From positions 1 to 5,379 of the forward strand of contig JACDAG010000808.1 in assembly GCA_013695565.1 (NCBI GenBank): a stretch of DNA of 5,379 nucleotides. Reading direction: 5' to 3'. This DNA comes from Bradyrhizobium sp. (GTDB taxonomy: Bacteria; Pseudomonadota; Alphaproteobacteria; Rhizobiales; Xanthobacteraceae). The translations under genes were made by a program, and so were the position numbers. The notes under the pieces were generated by a model. That model searched no databases. It was not told the DNA's origin and saw only the letters and a program-made list of their open reading frames with translations. Of the stretch, positions 1 through 5,379 are shown one piece after another. Numbering within the stretch: position 1 is the stretch's first letter; the number at the start of each line of letters is the position of its first letter.

Positions 1-249
1 GTCCCACACCGCGTTCATCTCCTGGAAGGTCTTCATGTCGGTGATGTAAATCGTGGCCGACAGAAGCTTCGACTTGTCGGTGCCGGCTTTGGCGAGATGG
101 CTGTCGATCGTCTTGAGCACGTCCTGCGTCTGCTTGGTCACGCTTTCGCCGGCGGCATTGCTGGCGACGACGCCCGCGAGATAGACGGTGTTGCCGTGGA
201 CGACGACCTGGCTCATGCGCGGGCCGGTTTCGAAACGCTGGACTGACAT
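1..249 (-). CDS. RidA/YjgF/UK114 family protein (3' end cut by window edge)
   Basis: The 83 visible codons read MSVQRFETGPRMSQVVVHG..., followed by VYLAGVVA (residues 22-29) and ending ATIYITDMKTFQEMNAVWD, a clear RidA (PF01042) signature. Family members are small cytosolic trimers. The best known hydrolyse reactive enamine/imine intermediates to ketones plus ammonia, while others act in catabolic pathways. About 30 C-terminal residues, including the position of the catalytic arginine of true RidA, lie beyond the edge, so deaminase activity cannot be judged. The start is well supported: GGGAGA (255-260 on the minus strand) lies 5 nt before the ATG at 249. The gene follows the LysR gene on the same strand after 118 bp, so it may be co-transcribed with it or have its own promoter. 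The family call is secure; the reaction is unknown. Confidence 0.88.
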   Translation of the reverse strand, partial: MSVQRFETGPRMSQVVVHGNTVYLAGVVASNAAGESVTKQTQDVLKTIDSHLAKAGTDKSKLLSATIYITDMKTFQEMNAVWD

Positions 250-367
250 GTTGTTCTCCCGATTTTTAAGTGGCGGGCCTACTTAGCGCGCCGGGGCGCG
301 GTCGGCTACTGCGTTCTTGTCACGGGAGCATCCGCAAATTGCCGCGTATCCCAAAAATCGGCCAATG
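250..367 (-). promoter_or_regulatory. lysR-ridA intergenic region with inverted repeats
   Basis: This non-coding spacer holds the ridA-like ribosome site (255-260). It also has a short GC-rich hairpin, CGCGC (287-291) with GCGCG (296-300) around a 4-nt loop. A perfect 9-bp inverted repeat, CCGATTTTT at 259-267 and AAAAATCGG at 353-361, lies 85 bp apart. One arm follows the LysR stop codon almost directly and the other touches the first two G of the ridA-like Shine-Dalgarno. No T-tract follows the hairpin in the minus direction, so it is not a standard intrinsic terminator. No convincing -35/-10 pair was seen. A regulatory role is inference only. Confidence 0.3.
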
Positions 368-1270
368 CTATCGCCCGACCTCCGGGCCGCCGCGGCCGTG
401 GGCTTCCAGTGCATCGAGGAAGCAGCGCACTTTCGCCGGAACGAATTGCCGGGCGGGCAGCAGCGCATGCACGTTGAGGGGCTCGCAGATATGGTCCGGC
501 AGCAGCCGCCGCAACGACCCGGCCTCAATCGCCGCGTTGGTAAAGCTCGCGGTCACCCGCAACACGCCGTGCCCGGCCAGTGCCGCCTGCAACCTGATGT
601 CGGCATTCGAACTGACCAACCGCGCCTTCTGGACGTCGAGATGACAGGTGACCTCGGCCGGCGTGGTGATCGCCCACGGCGCATCATTGGGGCCCGTGAG
701 AACCGGCAATCTGGCGAGGTCTTCCAGGTTACGGGGTTCGCCGAACTTCTCCAGCAGCGAAGGCGCTGCGTATAATCCGCGCTCGAGCGACGAAACCCGT
801 TTGATGACGATCCCGGTCGCGGGAAGCGGAGCCTCCAGCATCGCGAACACGATGTCGTAATTCTCGACCACGGGGTTGACGAGCTCGTGCTCGACATCGA
901 TCCGGATCACCAGATCCGGATAACGGTCCATCAACTCGCATGCGATCGGGCCGGCATGGTTGGCGCCGAACTCGTAAGGCGACTTGATGCGCAACGTGCC
1001 GGCGATGGTGCTGCTCATCGCCAGCGCCTCGCCATGCGTATCGTGCAGCGCGATGAACAGCGGTTTTACCCGCGCATAGATGGTTTCGCCGGCGTCGGTG
1101 AGGCGCAAATGCCGCGTGGTGCGCTCGATCAGCCGCAGCCCGAGGTTATTTTCCAGCCGCTGCACCGCAGCACTGAGGCTCGATTTGGGGTGGCCGAGCA
1201 CGCGCGCGGCTGCGCTAAAGCCGCCATGCTGCACGACCTCGCAAAACAGCTCCCAATCGCGCCAATCCAT
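368..1270 (-). CDS. LysR-family transcriptional regulator
   Basis: This encodes a 300-aa protein of usual LysR length. The N-terminal winged helix-turn-helix covers roughly residues 2-62: WELFCEVVQHGGFSAAARVL, then KSSLSAAVQRLENNLGLRL, then ERTTRHLRLTDAG. The effector-binding domain (about 88-295) starts around GTLRIKSPYEFG and contains the typical LYAAPSLLEKFGEP and HGVLRV segments. The ERTTRHLRLT stretch places it near the CrgA/DmlR-like branch that often controls aromatic or organic-acid genes. I chose the ATG at 1270 because LysR proteins normally begin a few residues before the first helix. An in-frame ATG at 1282 (4 residues longer) is equally possible, and one at 1351 would add an arginine/proline-rich tail unlike the family. 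None has a strong ribosome site. The gene diverges from the Rieske oxygenase at 1392, its most likely target. The effector is unknown. Confidence 0.92.
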   Translation of the reverse strand: MDWRDWELFCEVVQHGGFSAAARVLGHPKSSLSAAVQRLENNLGLRLIERTTRHLRLTDAGETIYARVKPLFIALHDTHGEALAMSSTIAGTLRIKSPYEFGANHAGPIACELMDRYPDLVIRIDVEHELVNPVVENYDIVFAMLEAPLPATGIVIKRVSSLERGLYAAPSLLEKFGEPRNLEDLARLPVLTGPNDAPWAITTPAEVTCHLDVQKARLVSSNADIRLQAALAGHGVLRVTASFTNAAIEAGSLRRLLPDHICEPLNVHALLPARQFVPAKVRCFLDALEAHGRGGPEVGR

Positions 1271-1282
1271 CCCATTGTCCAT

Positions 1283-1391
1283 GGGCCGGTACGGTGTGTC
1301 CAGACAATCCGGATACCCGCACCCGCGCCGATGCCATAGAAGATGACACAAACCAAAAAGAAAAGCGCTTCACGCCACAGGGAGAAATGTC
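1283..1391. promoter_or_regulatory. Divergent LysR/oxygenase control region
   Basis: This short spacer separates two divergent genes, the classic place for a LysR-type operator and overlapping promoters. It contains the perfect palindrome ATCCGGAT (1307-1314) inside a larger imperfect dyad, GTGTCC (1296-1301) N9 GGATAC (1311-1316). The dyad is not an exact T-N11-A box, so calling it the operator is a guess. An A-rich stretch (1348-1365) lies just upstream of the oxygenase ribosome site GGAGAA (1381-1386). No confident sigma-70 promoter could be picked. Confidence 0.35.
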
Positions 1392-2456
1392 ATGACCGAT
1401 GACGGAATTTTTCTTCGCAATTCCTGGTACGTCGCGGCCTGGAATCACGAGCTGATAGACGGCAGGAAACTCGCCCGCACCATCCTGGAACGGCCGGTCG
1501 TGATGTATCGCGGCGAGAGCGGCAAGGTGGTCGCGCTCGACGACCGCTGTTGCCACCGTGCCGCGCCGCTTTCGATGGGCCGGATCGAAGGCGACGATAT
1601 CCGCTGCATGTATCACGGCATGAAGTTCGATCCTTCCGGCAAGTGCATCCAGATTCCCGGCCAGGATGTGATCCCGCCGAAACTCGGCGTGCGCAGCTAT
1701 CCCGTGGTCGAGCGCTACAATCTGATCTGGATCTGGATGGGCGACATCGAGAAGGCCGATCCCGATCTGATCGTGGATTATCCGCCGCTCGCCGAGCCCA
1801 CATGGCGCGGGTTGCCGGGCTATATGCACTACAAGGCCAATTGGCTGCTGATCGTCGACAATCTCAGCGATTTCGCGCATCTCGCCTTCGTGCACACCCA
1901 TACGCTCGGCGGCTCCGAGGAATACGCCTACAAGACCAAGCCGGTCGCGATCGAAAAGCTCGATGATGGTTTCTGCGTCGAGCGCTGGCACATGAGCGCC
2001 GATCCGCCGCCCTATCTCTGCAAGGTGATCTCCAACAAGGCTGACAAGGTCGACCGCCGCAATATCGGCCGCATGCTGGTCCCTGGCATCTTCCTGCTCG
2101 ACAGCATGTTTGCGCCCGCCGGCAAGGGCGCGGAGAAAGGCGTTGCCGTGCCGGGAACGCGGCAATTCCGCAATGCCCAGTTCATGACGCCGGAGACCCG
2201 AAGCTCGACGCATTTCTTCTGGAACTATCTGCACGATTTCGACCTCGACAATCCGAACATCGCGCTGTCGCTGCGGCACAGCCTCGAAGAAGCCTTCAAC
2301 GAGGATCTGGCGATCATCGAGGCGCAGCAGAGGGTGTTCGACGCCGATCCGAACACCCAGCTGCTGGCGATCGGCGCCGATGCGGCGCTGACCTATTTCC
2401 GCTGGGTGCTGGCGCGACGGATCGAAGCGGAGAAAAGCGCGGCGAAGGCGGCGTAG
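1392..2456 (+). CDS. Rieske non-haem iron oxygenase, alpha subunit (VanA/dicamba-monooxygenase type)
   Basis: This is a 354-aa cytosolic oxygenase component, a normal length for VanA-type demethylases. The N-terminal Rieske [2Fe-2S] domain shows C53-X-H55 and C72-X2-H75 with 16 residues between, in CCHRAAPLSMG...CMYHGMKFD. The catalytic domain carries D160-X2-H163-X4-H168 (DNLSDFAHLAFVH) and a late acidic segment AFNEDLAIIEAQQ, in which D305 is the likely third iron ligand. These match the bridging Asp and 2-His-1-carboxylate layout of dicamba monooxygenase, with N157 also kept. Known relatives O-demethylate or hydroxylate aromatics (vanillate, dicamba, toluene sulfonate) using electrons from a VanB-type reductase or a ferredoxin; none is encoded nearby. 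The start at 1392 is supported by GGAGAA 5 nt upstream and by family-like NSWYVAAW at residues 10-17. Control by the divergent LysR protein is likely. The family is secure, the substrate unknown; vanA itself is not claimed. Confidence 0.93.
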   Translation: MTDDGIFLRNSWYVAAWNHELIDGRKLARTILERPVVMYRGESGKVVALDDRCCHRAAPLSMGRIEGDDIRCMYHGMKFDPSGKCIQIPGQDVIPPKLGVRSYPVVERYNLIWIWMGDIEKADPDLIVDYPPLAEPTWRGLPGYMHYKANWLLIVDNLSDFAHLAFVHTHTLGGSEEYAYKTKPVAIEKLDDGFCVERWHMSADPPPYLCKVISNKADKVDRRNIGRMLVPGIFLLDSMFAPAGKGAEKGVAVPGTRQFRNAQFMTPETRSSTHFFWNYLHDFDLDNPNIALSLRHSLEEAFNEDLAIIEAQQRVFDADPNTQLLAIGADAALTYFRWVLARRIEAEKSAAKAA

Positions 2457-2473
2457 CGCGTGATGCGCTCGGA

Positions 2474-2586
2474 GATCTCCCTCGCCCCGCTCTTCGCGGG
2501 GAGAGGGTTGGGGTGAGGGGCTCTCTCCGCGAATACCGAATGCTCGGATAGTCCCCCTCACCCGGATTGCTTCTGCGATGCAAGCG
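2474..2586. repeat. Dispersed palindromic repeat element (Bradyrhizobium-type, probably a partial copy)
   Basis: This block between the oxygenase stop and the broken minus-strand gene is built of nested inverted repeats. CCCTC-G-CCCCGC (2479-2490) pairs with GCGGGG-A-GAGGG (2496-2507). GGGTGAGGGG (2511-2520) is the exact reverse complement of CCCCTCACCC (2554-2563). A weaker dyad, TTGC..CTGCG..GCAA, lies at about 2567-2584. On the minus strand it reads as SPSPQPSPREERGEG, a peptide that recurs in spurious ORFs of rhizobial genomes. I recognise it as a common non-coding dispersed repeat of this group. The exact borders are estimates, since no second copy lies in the window. Confidence 0.7.
2479..2507. 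terminator. Strong hairpin 23 bp after the oxygenase stop, possible terminator
   Basis: This is an 11-bp stem with one G-A mismatch and a 5-nt TCTTC loop, beginning 23 bp beyond the oxygenase stop codon. It lacks a following T-run, so it would be an atypical or Rho-assisted terminator, or an RNA-stabilising 3' structure. It is part of the dispersed repeat, so its role may be incidental. Confidence 0.35.
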
Positions 2587-2792
2587 ACGATGGCGATGTC
2601 GCAGTCCGGATCCTCCATCAGGCGGTGCACCAGCCTCTCCATCCCGTCCCAGATCATGTTCTTCAGGAACATGAGCCACGTACCCTGGGGCTGCGACGGG
2701 AGCCACGCCTCGATCTCGGCTTGGTAGTCCCGCTCGCGGGACCCATCTTTATACGCCACATAGATGACGGGGATTGTGCTTTTTTCAGCCAT
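2580..2792 (-). pseudogene. Truncated small hypothetical gene, DUF4274-like
   Basis: From an ATG at 2792 the minus strand encodes about 70 plausible residues starting MAEKSTIPVIYVAYKDGS. They continue through TWLMFLKNMIWDGMERLVH and end near EDPDCDIAIVA. The W-x-x-F...N-x-x-WDG...P-x-CD pattern resembles DUF4274 proteins, which contain a similar N-W-D-D-G then HP-x-CD-x-x-T-A pattern; this is recalled, not searched. Right after IVA the frame enters the dispersed repeat (IAEAIRVRG...). It then stays open without homology through the repeat and antisense to the whole oxygenase gene, stopping only near 1215. The natural C-terminus therefore seems to have been lost to insertion or rearrangement at about 2580-2587. 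No good ribosome site precedes the ATG. It may also be a short functional protein with a replaced tail. No function is known. Confidence 0.5.
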
Positions 2793-2992
2793 GGCCCACT
2801 TGCTTGCGAAGCCTCGTGAAGGCTGAAGCCTAGCAAGCCGGGGTTATCAAACGGTTGGCGCCTACGGGGACAGGCACCCGACCCAACTGAGACATCGGCC
2901 TGTCATGGACAACTCGCACAAAGCGCAACCTTTCCCTTTCAAAGAGCATATTCTGGCCTGTACTATTCATCGTCTTAGGTGTTGGGGTCTAC
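2793..2992. other. Intergenic region without a gene
   Basis: These 200 bp separate the divergent broken gene and the first binding-protein gene. I see no RNA gene or credible ORF; the open frame starting at 2905 is a shadow of the next gene in another frame. A small hairpin, AGCCT (2810-2814) with AGGCT (2820-2824), lies close to the minus-strand start. A GGGGACAGGCACC-like string (about 2866-2878) resembles sequence often seen in rhizobial intergenic regions, but its meaning is unclear. Confidence 0.5.
2937..2966 (+). promoter_or_regulatory. Weak candidate sigma-70-type promoter for the first binding-protein gene
   Basis: TTTCAA (2937-2942) and TACTAT (2961-2966) are 18 bp apart and match 3 of 6 and 4 of 6 consensus bases. 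The -10 box ends 26 nt before the ATG at 2993. The match is poor by consensus and the call rests mainly on position. Confidence 0.2.
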
Positions 2993-3976
2993 ATGAGACG
3001 GCGGGAGTTTATGGCAGCTGTTGGGGGAGCCGCCGCTTGGCCGTTCGTAACCTATGCTCAGCCATCGGGAACGAGCATGCGCCAAATTGGCTACGTGGGG
3101 GGACTCCGGCAGCCCGCTCCCAAATCCCCCTTCAATTGCTTCAACGCCGGACTACGCGACCTCGGGTGGATCGAAGGAAGGAACATTAATATTATCTACA
3201 AAGGCACAGATGGCTCCTCCCAGAGCTTTGCTGATGCCACCCGCGATCTCATCAACCTCCAGCCGGAGCTCATCGTCACTCCCAGTACGCCTGCAACTTT
3301 GGCCGCAAAAGCCGCAACGGACAAGATACCTGTTGTTTTCATCTCGGTTAGCGATCCCGTTGCGAGTGGAGTTGTAAAAAGCCTCGCACGCCCGGACGGA
3401 AATATGACAGGCGTATCTAACTTTCTTCCGGCGACGACCGCGAAACTACTCGAACTAATTTCCATCGTTGCGCCAAAGACCTCAAGGGTTGGAGTTTTAT
3501 TTGATCCGACAAACGCGGGAAAATTGCTTGAAGTTCGAGAGTTGCGCGCCGCAGCGGAAATGCTCCGAGTCGAGCTCGTATCAATGGAAGCAAAATCTAC
3601 GGGTGATCTCGATCGAGCGCTCCCTATTGCCGTTGAAACAGGTTGCCATGCCGTCATTACGTTGGTGGATGGCGTGACTATAAAAAACAAGGAACAGATT
3701 ACAGAGTTTGTTACGCGGAAACGGCTATTGGGGATTTATCAAGTAAGTGACTTTGTCGAGGCTGGTGGCTTAATGTCCTACGGACTGAATTATTGCCGTC
3801 ATTATCGTCGCGCGTCTTCATATGTTGATCGCATTTTGAAAGGATCGAAACCTGCCGATCTGCCGGTAGAGCAGCCGACCGAGTTTGAATTGGTGATCAA
3901 CATGAAGGTTGCCAGAGCGCTCGGCCTTGACATTCCCGCGACGCTGCTCGCCCGCGCCGACGAGGTGATCGAATGA
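2993..3976 (+). CDS. ABC_sub_bind-family (PF04392) exported substrate-binding protein 1, orphan
   Basis: This is a 327-aa periplasmic binding protein of normal family length. The N-terminus MRRREFMAAVGGAAAWP is a twin-arginine signal (R3-R4-E-F-M, then a hydrophobic core), with likely cleavage after A22 in VTYA-QP. The family core follows: IGYVGG (32-37), GLRDLGWIEGRNI (53-65), VVFISVSDPVASGVVKSLARP (114-134) with GNMTGVS (136-142), RVGVLFDPTN (165-174) and the closing block ILKGSKPADLPVEQP...LLARADEVIE (281-327). Related proteins bind amino acids or small aromatic/carboxylic ligands for ABC importers, though most copies lack assigned ligands. No permease or ATPase gene is adjacent, so it is an orphan that must share a transporter or act as a sensor. 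A weak GGGG ribosome site lies 5 nt upstream. Codons up to about 3840 use far more A/T third bases than the oxygenase; the last 45 codons are GC-rich again, suggesting mosaic or foreign ancestry. Confidence 0.9.
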   Translation: MRRREFMAAVGGAAAWPFVTYAQPSGTSMRQIGYVGGLRQPAPKSPFNCFNAGLRDLGWIEGRNINIIYKGTDGSSQSFADATRDLINLQPELIVTPSTPATLAAKAATDKIPVVFISVSDPVASGVVKSLARPDGNMTGVSNFLPATTAKLLELISIVAPKTSRVGVLFDPTNAGKLLEVRELRAAAEMLRVELVSMEAKSTGDLDRALPIAVETGCHAVITLVDGVTIKNKEQITEFVTRKRLLGIYQVSDFVEAGGLMSYGLNYCRHYRRASSYVDRILKGSKPADLPVEQPTEFELVINMKVARALGLDIPATLLARADEVIE

Positions 3977-4114
3977 CGATCCCCCTTACTGCATTGCATG
4001 AGTCCGGTTATGACCCCCGAACGGACGTCAGGCAAGTCCAAGCTTGGGCACTATTGGCCCTTCCCGTGAGCGCGTTTGCGGCTAGACTGGCGTTCTGATC
4101 CTTGGGGCGCAAAT
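3977..4114. other. Spacer between the two binding-protein genes with a hairpin
   Basis: This is a non-coding gap of 138 bp. GTCCGGTT (4002-4009) can pair with AACGGAC (4020-4026), leaving one bulged G and a 10-nt loop. There is no T-run after it, so a terminator role is doubtful. The GTCCG core resembles the stem of the inverted repeat at 5164-5196. TAGACT (4083-4088) is a possible -10 box for the next gene, but no fitting -35 was found. The two genes may or may not be co-transcribed. Confidence 0.3.
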
Positions 4115-5122
4115 ATGCAAAGACGGAATTTCATCAGGCTGATTGGTGCGGCCGCGTTGAATATTCCGCGAGCGGGATATGCCCAGACCAAGGTCGGTTT
4201 GCCAGTGGTCGGGTTTTTGCTGCCGTTAAAATCGGAGAGCACGTTTGCCAAGGATAGAGTTACAGCACTGCGCAAGGGCCTGCAGGAAGCAGGTTTTGTC
4301 GAGGGGACGAACTATTCCCTTGCCGTGCGGTTTGCCGAAGGAAATCTTGATCGCTATCCCGAGCTTTGGAAGGAATTAGGTGCGCTCAACGCGAGGGTCA
4401 TTGTCGCAGTAGGCGCTATCAATGGGATAGTCGAGTTTCATCGAGCCTTTCCAGAGATGCCGATAGTTTTTACGGCCATTGCTGCCGACCTAGTCGGGCT
4501 AGGCCTCGTCCGAAGCTATACCCATCCGGGTGGGATGATCACCGGGAACCTCATGAACGCGGTTGGTGGCGAAGAGACCATAGCCCAGAAGCGTATCGGG
4601 CTTCTCAAGGAACTTGTTCCTGGTTTAACGCGACTTGGCACGATAGCGCCCGCCAATCGGGTGCTGGCAAAGCAGGAGAAGGAAGCACTTAAAAAAATAT
4701 CCGCTCAGCTAAATTTTGAAGTCATTCACTACGATCTCAATACCATCGACGATCTGGAAAGCGCCTTTGCGACGGCACTTCGCGATGACGTGAGCGCATT
4801 CTACATTTCGACCGAGCCGATGTTGTTCGCCCATCTCGCTCGCGTTATTAATTCCGTCAAAGCGTCTCGTAAGCCCAGCGTTGGTACAATACCGGATTGG
4901 GGACGCGAGGGGCTTCTAATTTCATACGCAACCGACATCCTCGACGGTGTGCTTCATGCGGGCATATATGCCGGTAAAATCCTAAACGGCGCCAAACCAC
5001 GCGATCTTCCGATCGAGCAAGCGAGCAAATTCACACTGGTGATCAATCAGAAAACCGCGAATGCGCTCGGCATCACCGTGCCACCGACCTTGCTGGCGCT
5101 CGCCGACGAGGTGATCGAGTAG
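4115..5122 (+). CDS. ABC_sub_bind-family (PF04392) exported substrate-binding protein 2, orphan
   Basis: This is a 335-aa paralogue of the preceding gene. The twin-arginine signal MQRRNFIRLIGAAALN has R3-R4-N-F-I, with probable cleavage after A23 in GYA-Q. The mature part shows VVGFLLPLKS (31-40), GLQEAGFVEGTNYSLAVRFAEG (55-76), PIVFTAIAADLVGLGLV (116-132), RLGTIAPANRVLA (173-185), LLISYATDILD (267-277) and the family tail ILNGAKPRDLPIEQ...LLALADEVIE (289-335). The usual SDPV...G-N-x-TG motif is altered to ADLVGLGLV...GGMITGN, and the tyrosine/arginine-rich RRA-x-x-YVD segment is replaced by HAGIYAGK. It may therefore bind a different ligand. I chose the ATG at 4115, preceded by GGGGCG, over an in-frame TTG at 4076, because the Tat motif should sit at the very N-terminus. 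No transporter membrane or ATPase gene is present. Ligand unknown. Confidence 0.9.
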   Translation: MQRRNFIRLIGAAALNIPRAGYAQTKVGLPVVGFLLPLKSESTFAKDRVTALRKGLQEAGFVEGTNYSLAVRFAEGNLDRYPELWKELGALNARVIVAVGAINGIVEFHRAFPEMPIVFTAIAADLVGLGLVRSYTHPGGMITGNLMNAVGGEETIAQKRIGLLKELVPGLTRLGTIAPANRVLAKQEKEALKKISAQLNFEVIHYDLNTIDDLESAFATALRDDVSAFYISTEPMLFAHLARVINSVKASRKPSVGTIPDWGREGLLISYATDILDGVLHAGIYAGKILNGAKPRDLPIEQASKFTLVINQKTANALGITVPPTLLALADEVIE

Positions 5123-5163
5123 CGGGGCGCTGACTTCGGGTTTTGGCACTTTTCGGACCTTAT

Positions 5164-5196
5164 GCGATGTCCGCTGCTAGGATAAGCGGACATCGC
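5164..5196. terminator. Perfect 12-bp inverted repeat between convergent genes, likely bidirectional terminator
   Basis: GCGATGTCCGCT (5164-5175) is the exact reverse complement of AGCGGACATCGC (5185-5196), with a 9-nt loop. It sits 41 bp after the + strand binding-protein stop and 21 bp from the stop of the convergent - strand hydrolase, the right place to end both transcripts. On the + side it is followed by GGATTT, only a weak T-tract, so efficiency is uncertain. The GATGTCCGCT/AGCGGACATC stem resembles repeats seen in rhizobial intergenic regions, so it could also be a dispersed element. Confidence 0.6.
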
Positions 5197-5217
5197 GGAT
5201 TTAACAGCACGCGCCCT

Positions 5218-5379
5218 TCACTTCTCAAACGCGTCATAAACCAGCGCCTTGAACGCAGGCGTGATGCGGGAGCGCTCCAGTTGGGTCTGCTCCATCAGGA
5301 GGTAGACCATGTCCAGTTTGGGATCGACGCCGAAATAGGTGCCGCTGCCGCTGTCCCATTTCAGTTCGCCGATCGAGCC
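5218..5379 (-). CDS. Serine hydrolase / class C beta-lactamase-related protein, C-terminal fragment (5' end beyond window)
   Basis: Only the last 53 residues are visible: GSIGELKWDSGSGTYFGVDP, then KLDMVYLLMEQTQ, ending KALVYDAFEK before TGA (5218-5220). The GELKWDSGSGTYFGVDPKLDM pattern is the end of the beta-lactamase/EstB-like esterase fold (PF00144). There the glycine-rich strand corresponds to the region near the H/KTG-type motif, and the VDP...MQQ strand closes the sheet. The catalytic SxxK and YxN motifs lie outside the window. Such proteins in this group are usually esterases or peptidases rather than resistance enzymes. The gene converges on the second binding-protein gene. Confidence 0.75.
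   Translation of the reverse strand, partial: GSIGELKWDSGSGTYFGVDPKLDMVYLLMEQTQLERSRITPAFKALVYDAFEK

Noticed and set aside
270..775. Plus-strand open frames antisense to the 3' half of the LysR gene
   Set aside because: They overlap a clear LysR coding region, show no recognisable domain and are typical high-GC shadows.
1271..1351. N-terminal extension of the LysR gene to the ATG at 1351
   Set aside because: The added residues (MCHLLWHRRGCGYP...) do not resemble LysR N-termini and would use up most of the divergent promoter region.
1387..1395. Two-codon upstream ORF (ATG TCA TGA) overlapping the oxygenase start codon
   Set aside because: It is likely chance; the ribosome site GGAGAA fits the ATG at 1392 and sits only one base from the ATG at 1387.
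2457..2580. CRISPR-like or tandem repeat array
   Set aside because: The repeats are inverted pairs in one block with no regular spacer units and no cas genes in the window.
1215..2792. A 525-codon minus-strand open frame running antisense to the whole oxygenase gene
   Set aside because: Only the first ~70 codons look like protein. The rest is arginine/aspartate/histidine-rich frame-shadow sequence caused by GC3 bias on the opposite strand, and the + strand oxygenase is certain.
2905..3189. Plus-strand 94-codon frame overlapping the start of the first binding-protein gene
   Set aside because: It is out of frame with a well-supported Tat-signal gene and has no recognisable domain.
4076..4114. 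TTG start adding 13 residues to the second binding protein
   Set aside because: It would place the twin-arginine motif internally; the ATG at 4115 has a GGGGCG ribosome-site candidate and a normal signal peptide.

Overview
The window looks like chromosomal DNA from a GC-rich alphaproteobacterium, most likely Nitrobacteraceae (Bradyrhizobium, Rhodopseudomonas or a close relative). The evidence is the strong G/C bias at third codon positions in most genes, a dispersed repeat of the type common in Bradyrhizobium genomes (its reverse complement reads CCCTCACCCC...CTCTCCCCGC), and two orphan substrate-binding proteins of the ABC_sub_bind (PF04392) family that is greatly expanded in that group. The genus is inferred from memory of these families, not from a search.

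Left part (1-2456): a compact, probably catabolic module. A Rieske non-haem iron oxygenase alpha subunit of the VanA/dicamba-monooxygenase type lies on the + strand (1392-2456). It is divergent from a LysR-type regulator on the - strand (368-1270), and a RidA/YjgF-family gene follows the regulator on the same strand (1-249, cut by the window edge). The usual reading is that the LysR protein binds the shared 109-121 bp intergenic region, controls the oxygenase in response to an aromatic substrate or intermediate, and represses itself. The substrate cannot be told from sequence. No ferredoxin or reductase partner is visible here.

Middle (2457-2992): no intact gene. A dispersed palindromic repeat with strong hairpins follows the oxygenase stop. 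On the - strand it abuts and appears to truncate a small gene (about 2580-2792) that resembles DUF4274 proteins. Beyond that is a 200 bp intergenic stretch.

Right part (2993-5122): two consecutive + strand genes encode Tat-type exported ABC_sub_bind proteins. They share a near-identical C-terminal block but differ strongly upstream, and no permease or ATPase gene lies with them. The first has a clearly more A/T-rich body than the oxygenase module.

Right edge (5123-5379): a perfect 12-bp inverted repeat sits between the second binding-protein gene and a convergent, edge-truncated serine hydrolase (beta-lactamase/esterase fold). It probably ends transcription from both sides.

Nothing here amounts to a clearly new biological system. 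The points most worth a second look are the LysR/oxygenase/RidA module, the repeat-truncated DUF4274-like gene, and the mosaic look of the paired binding proteins.
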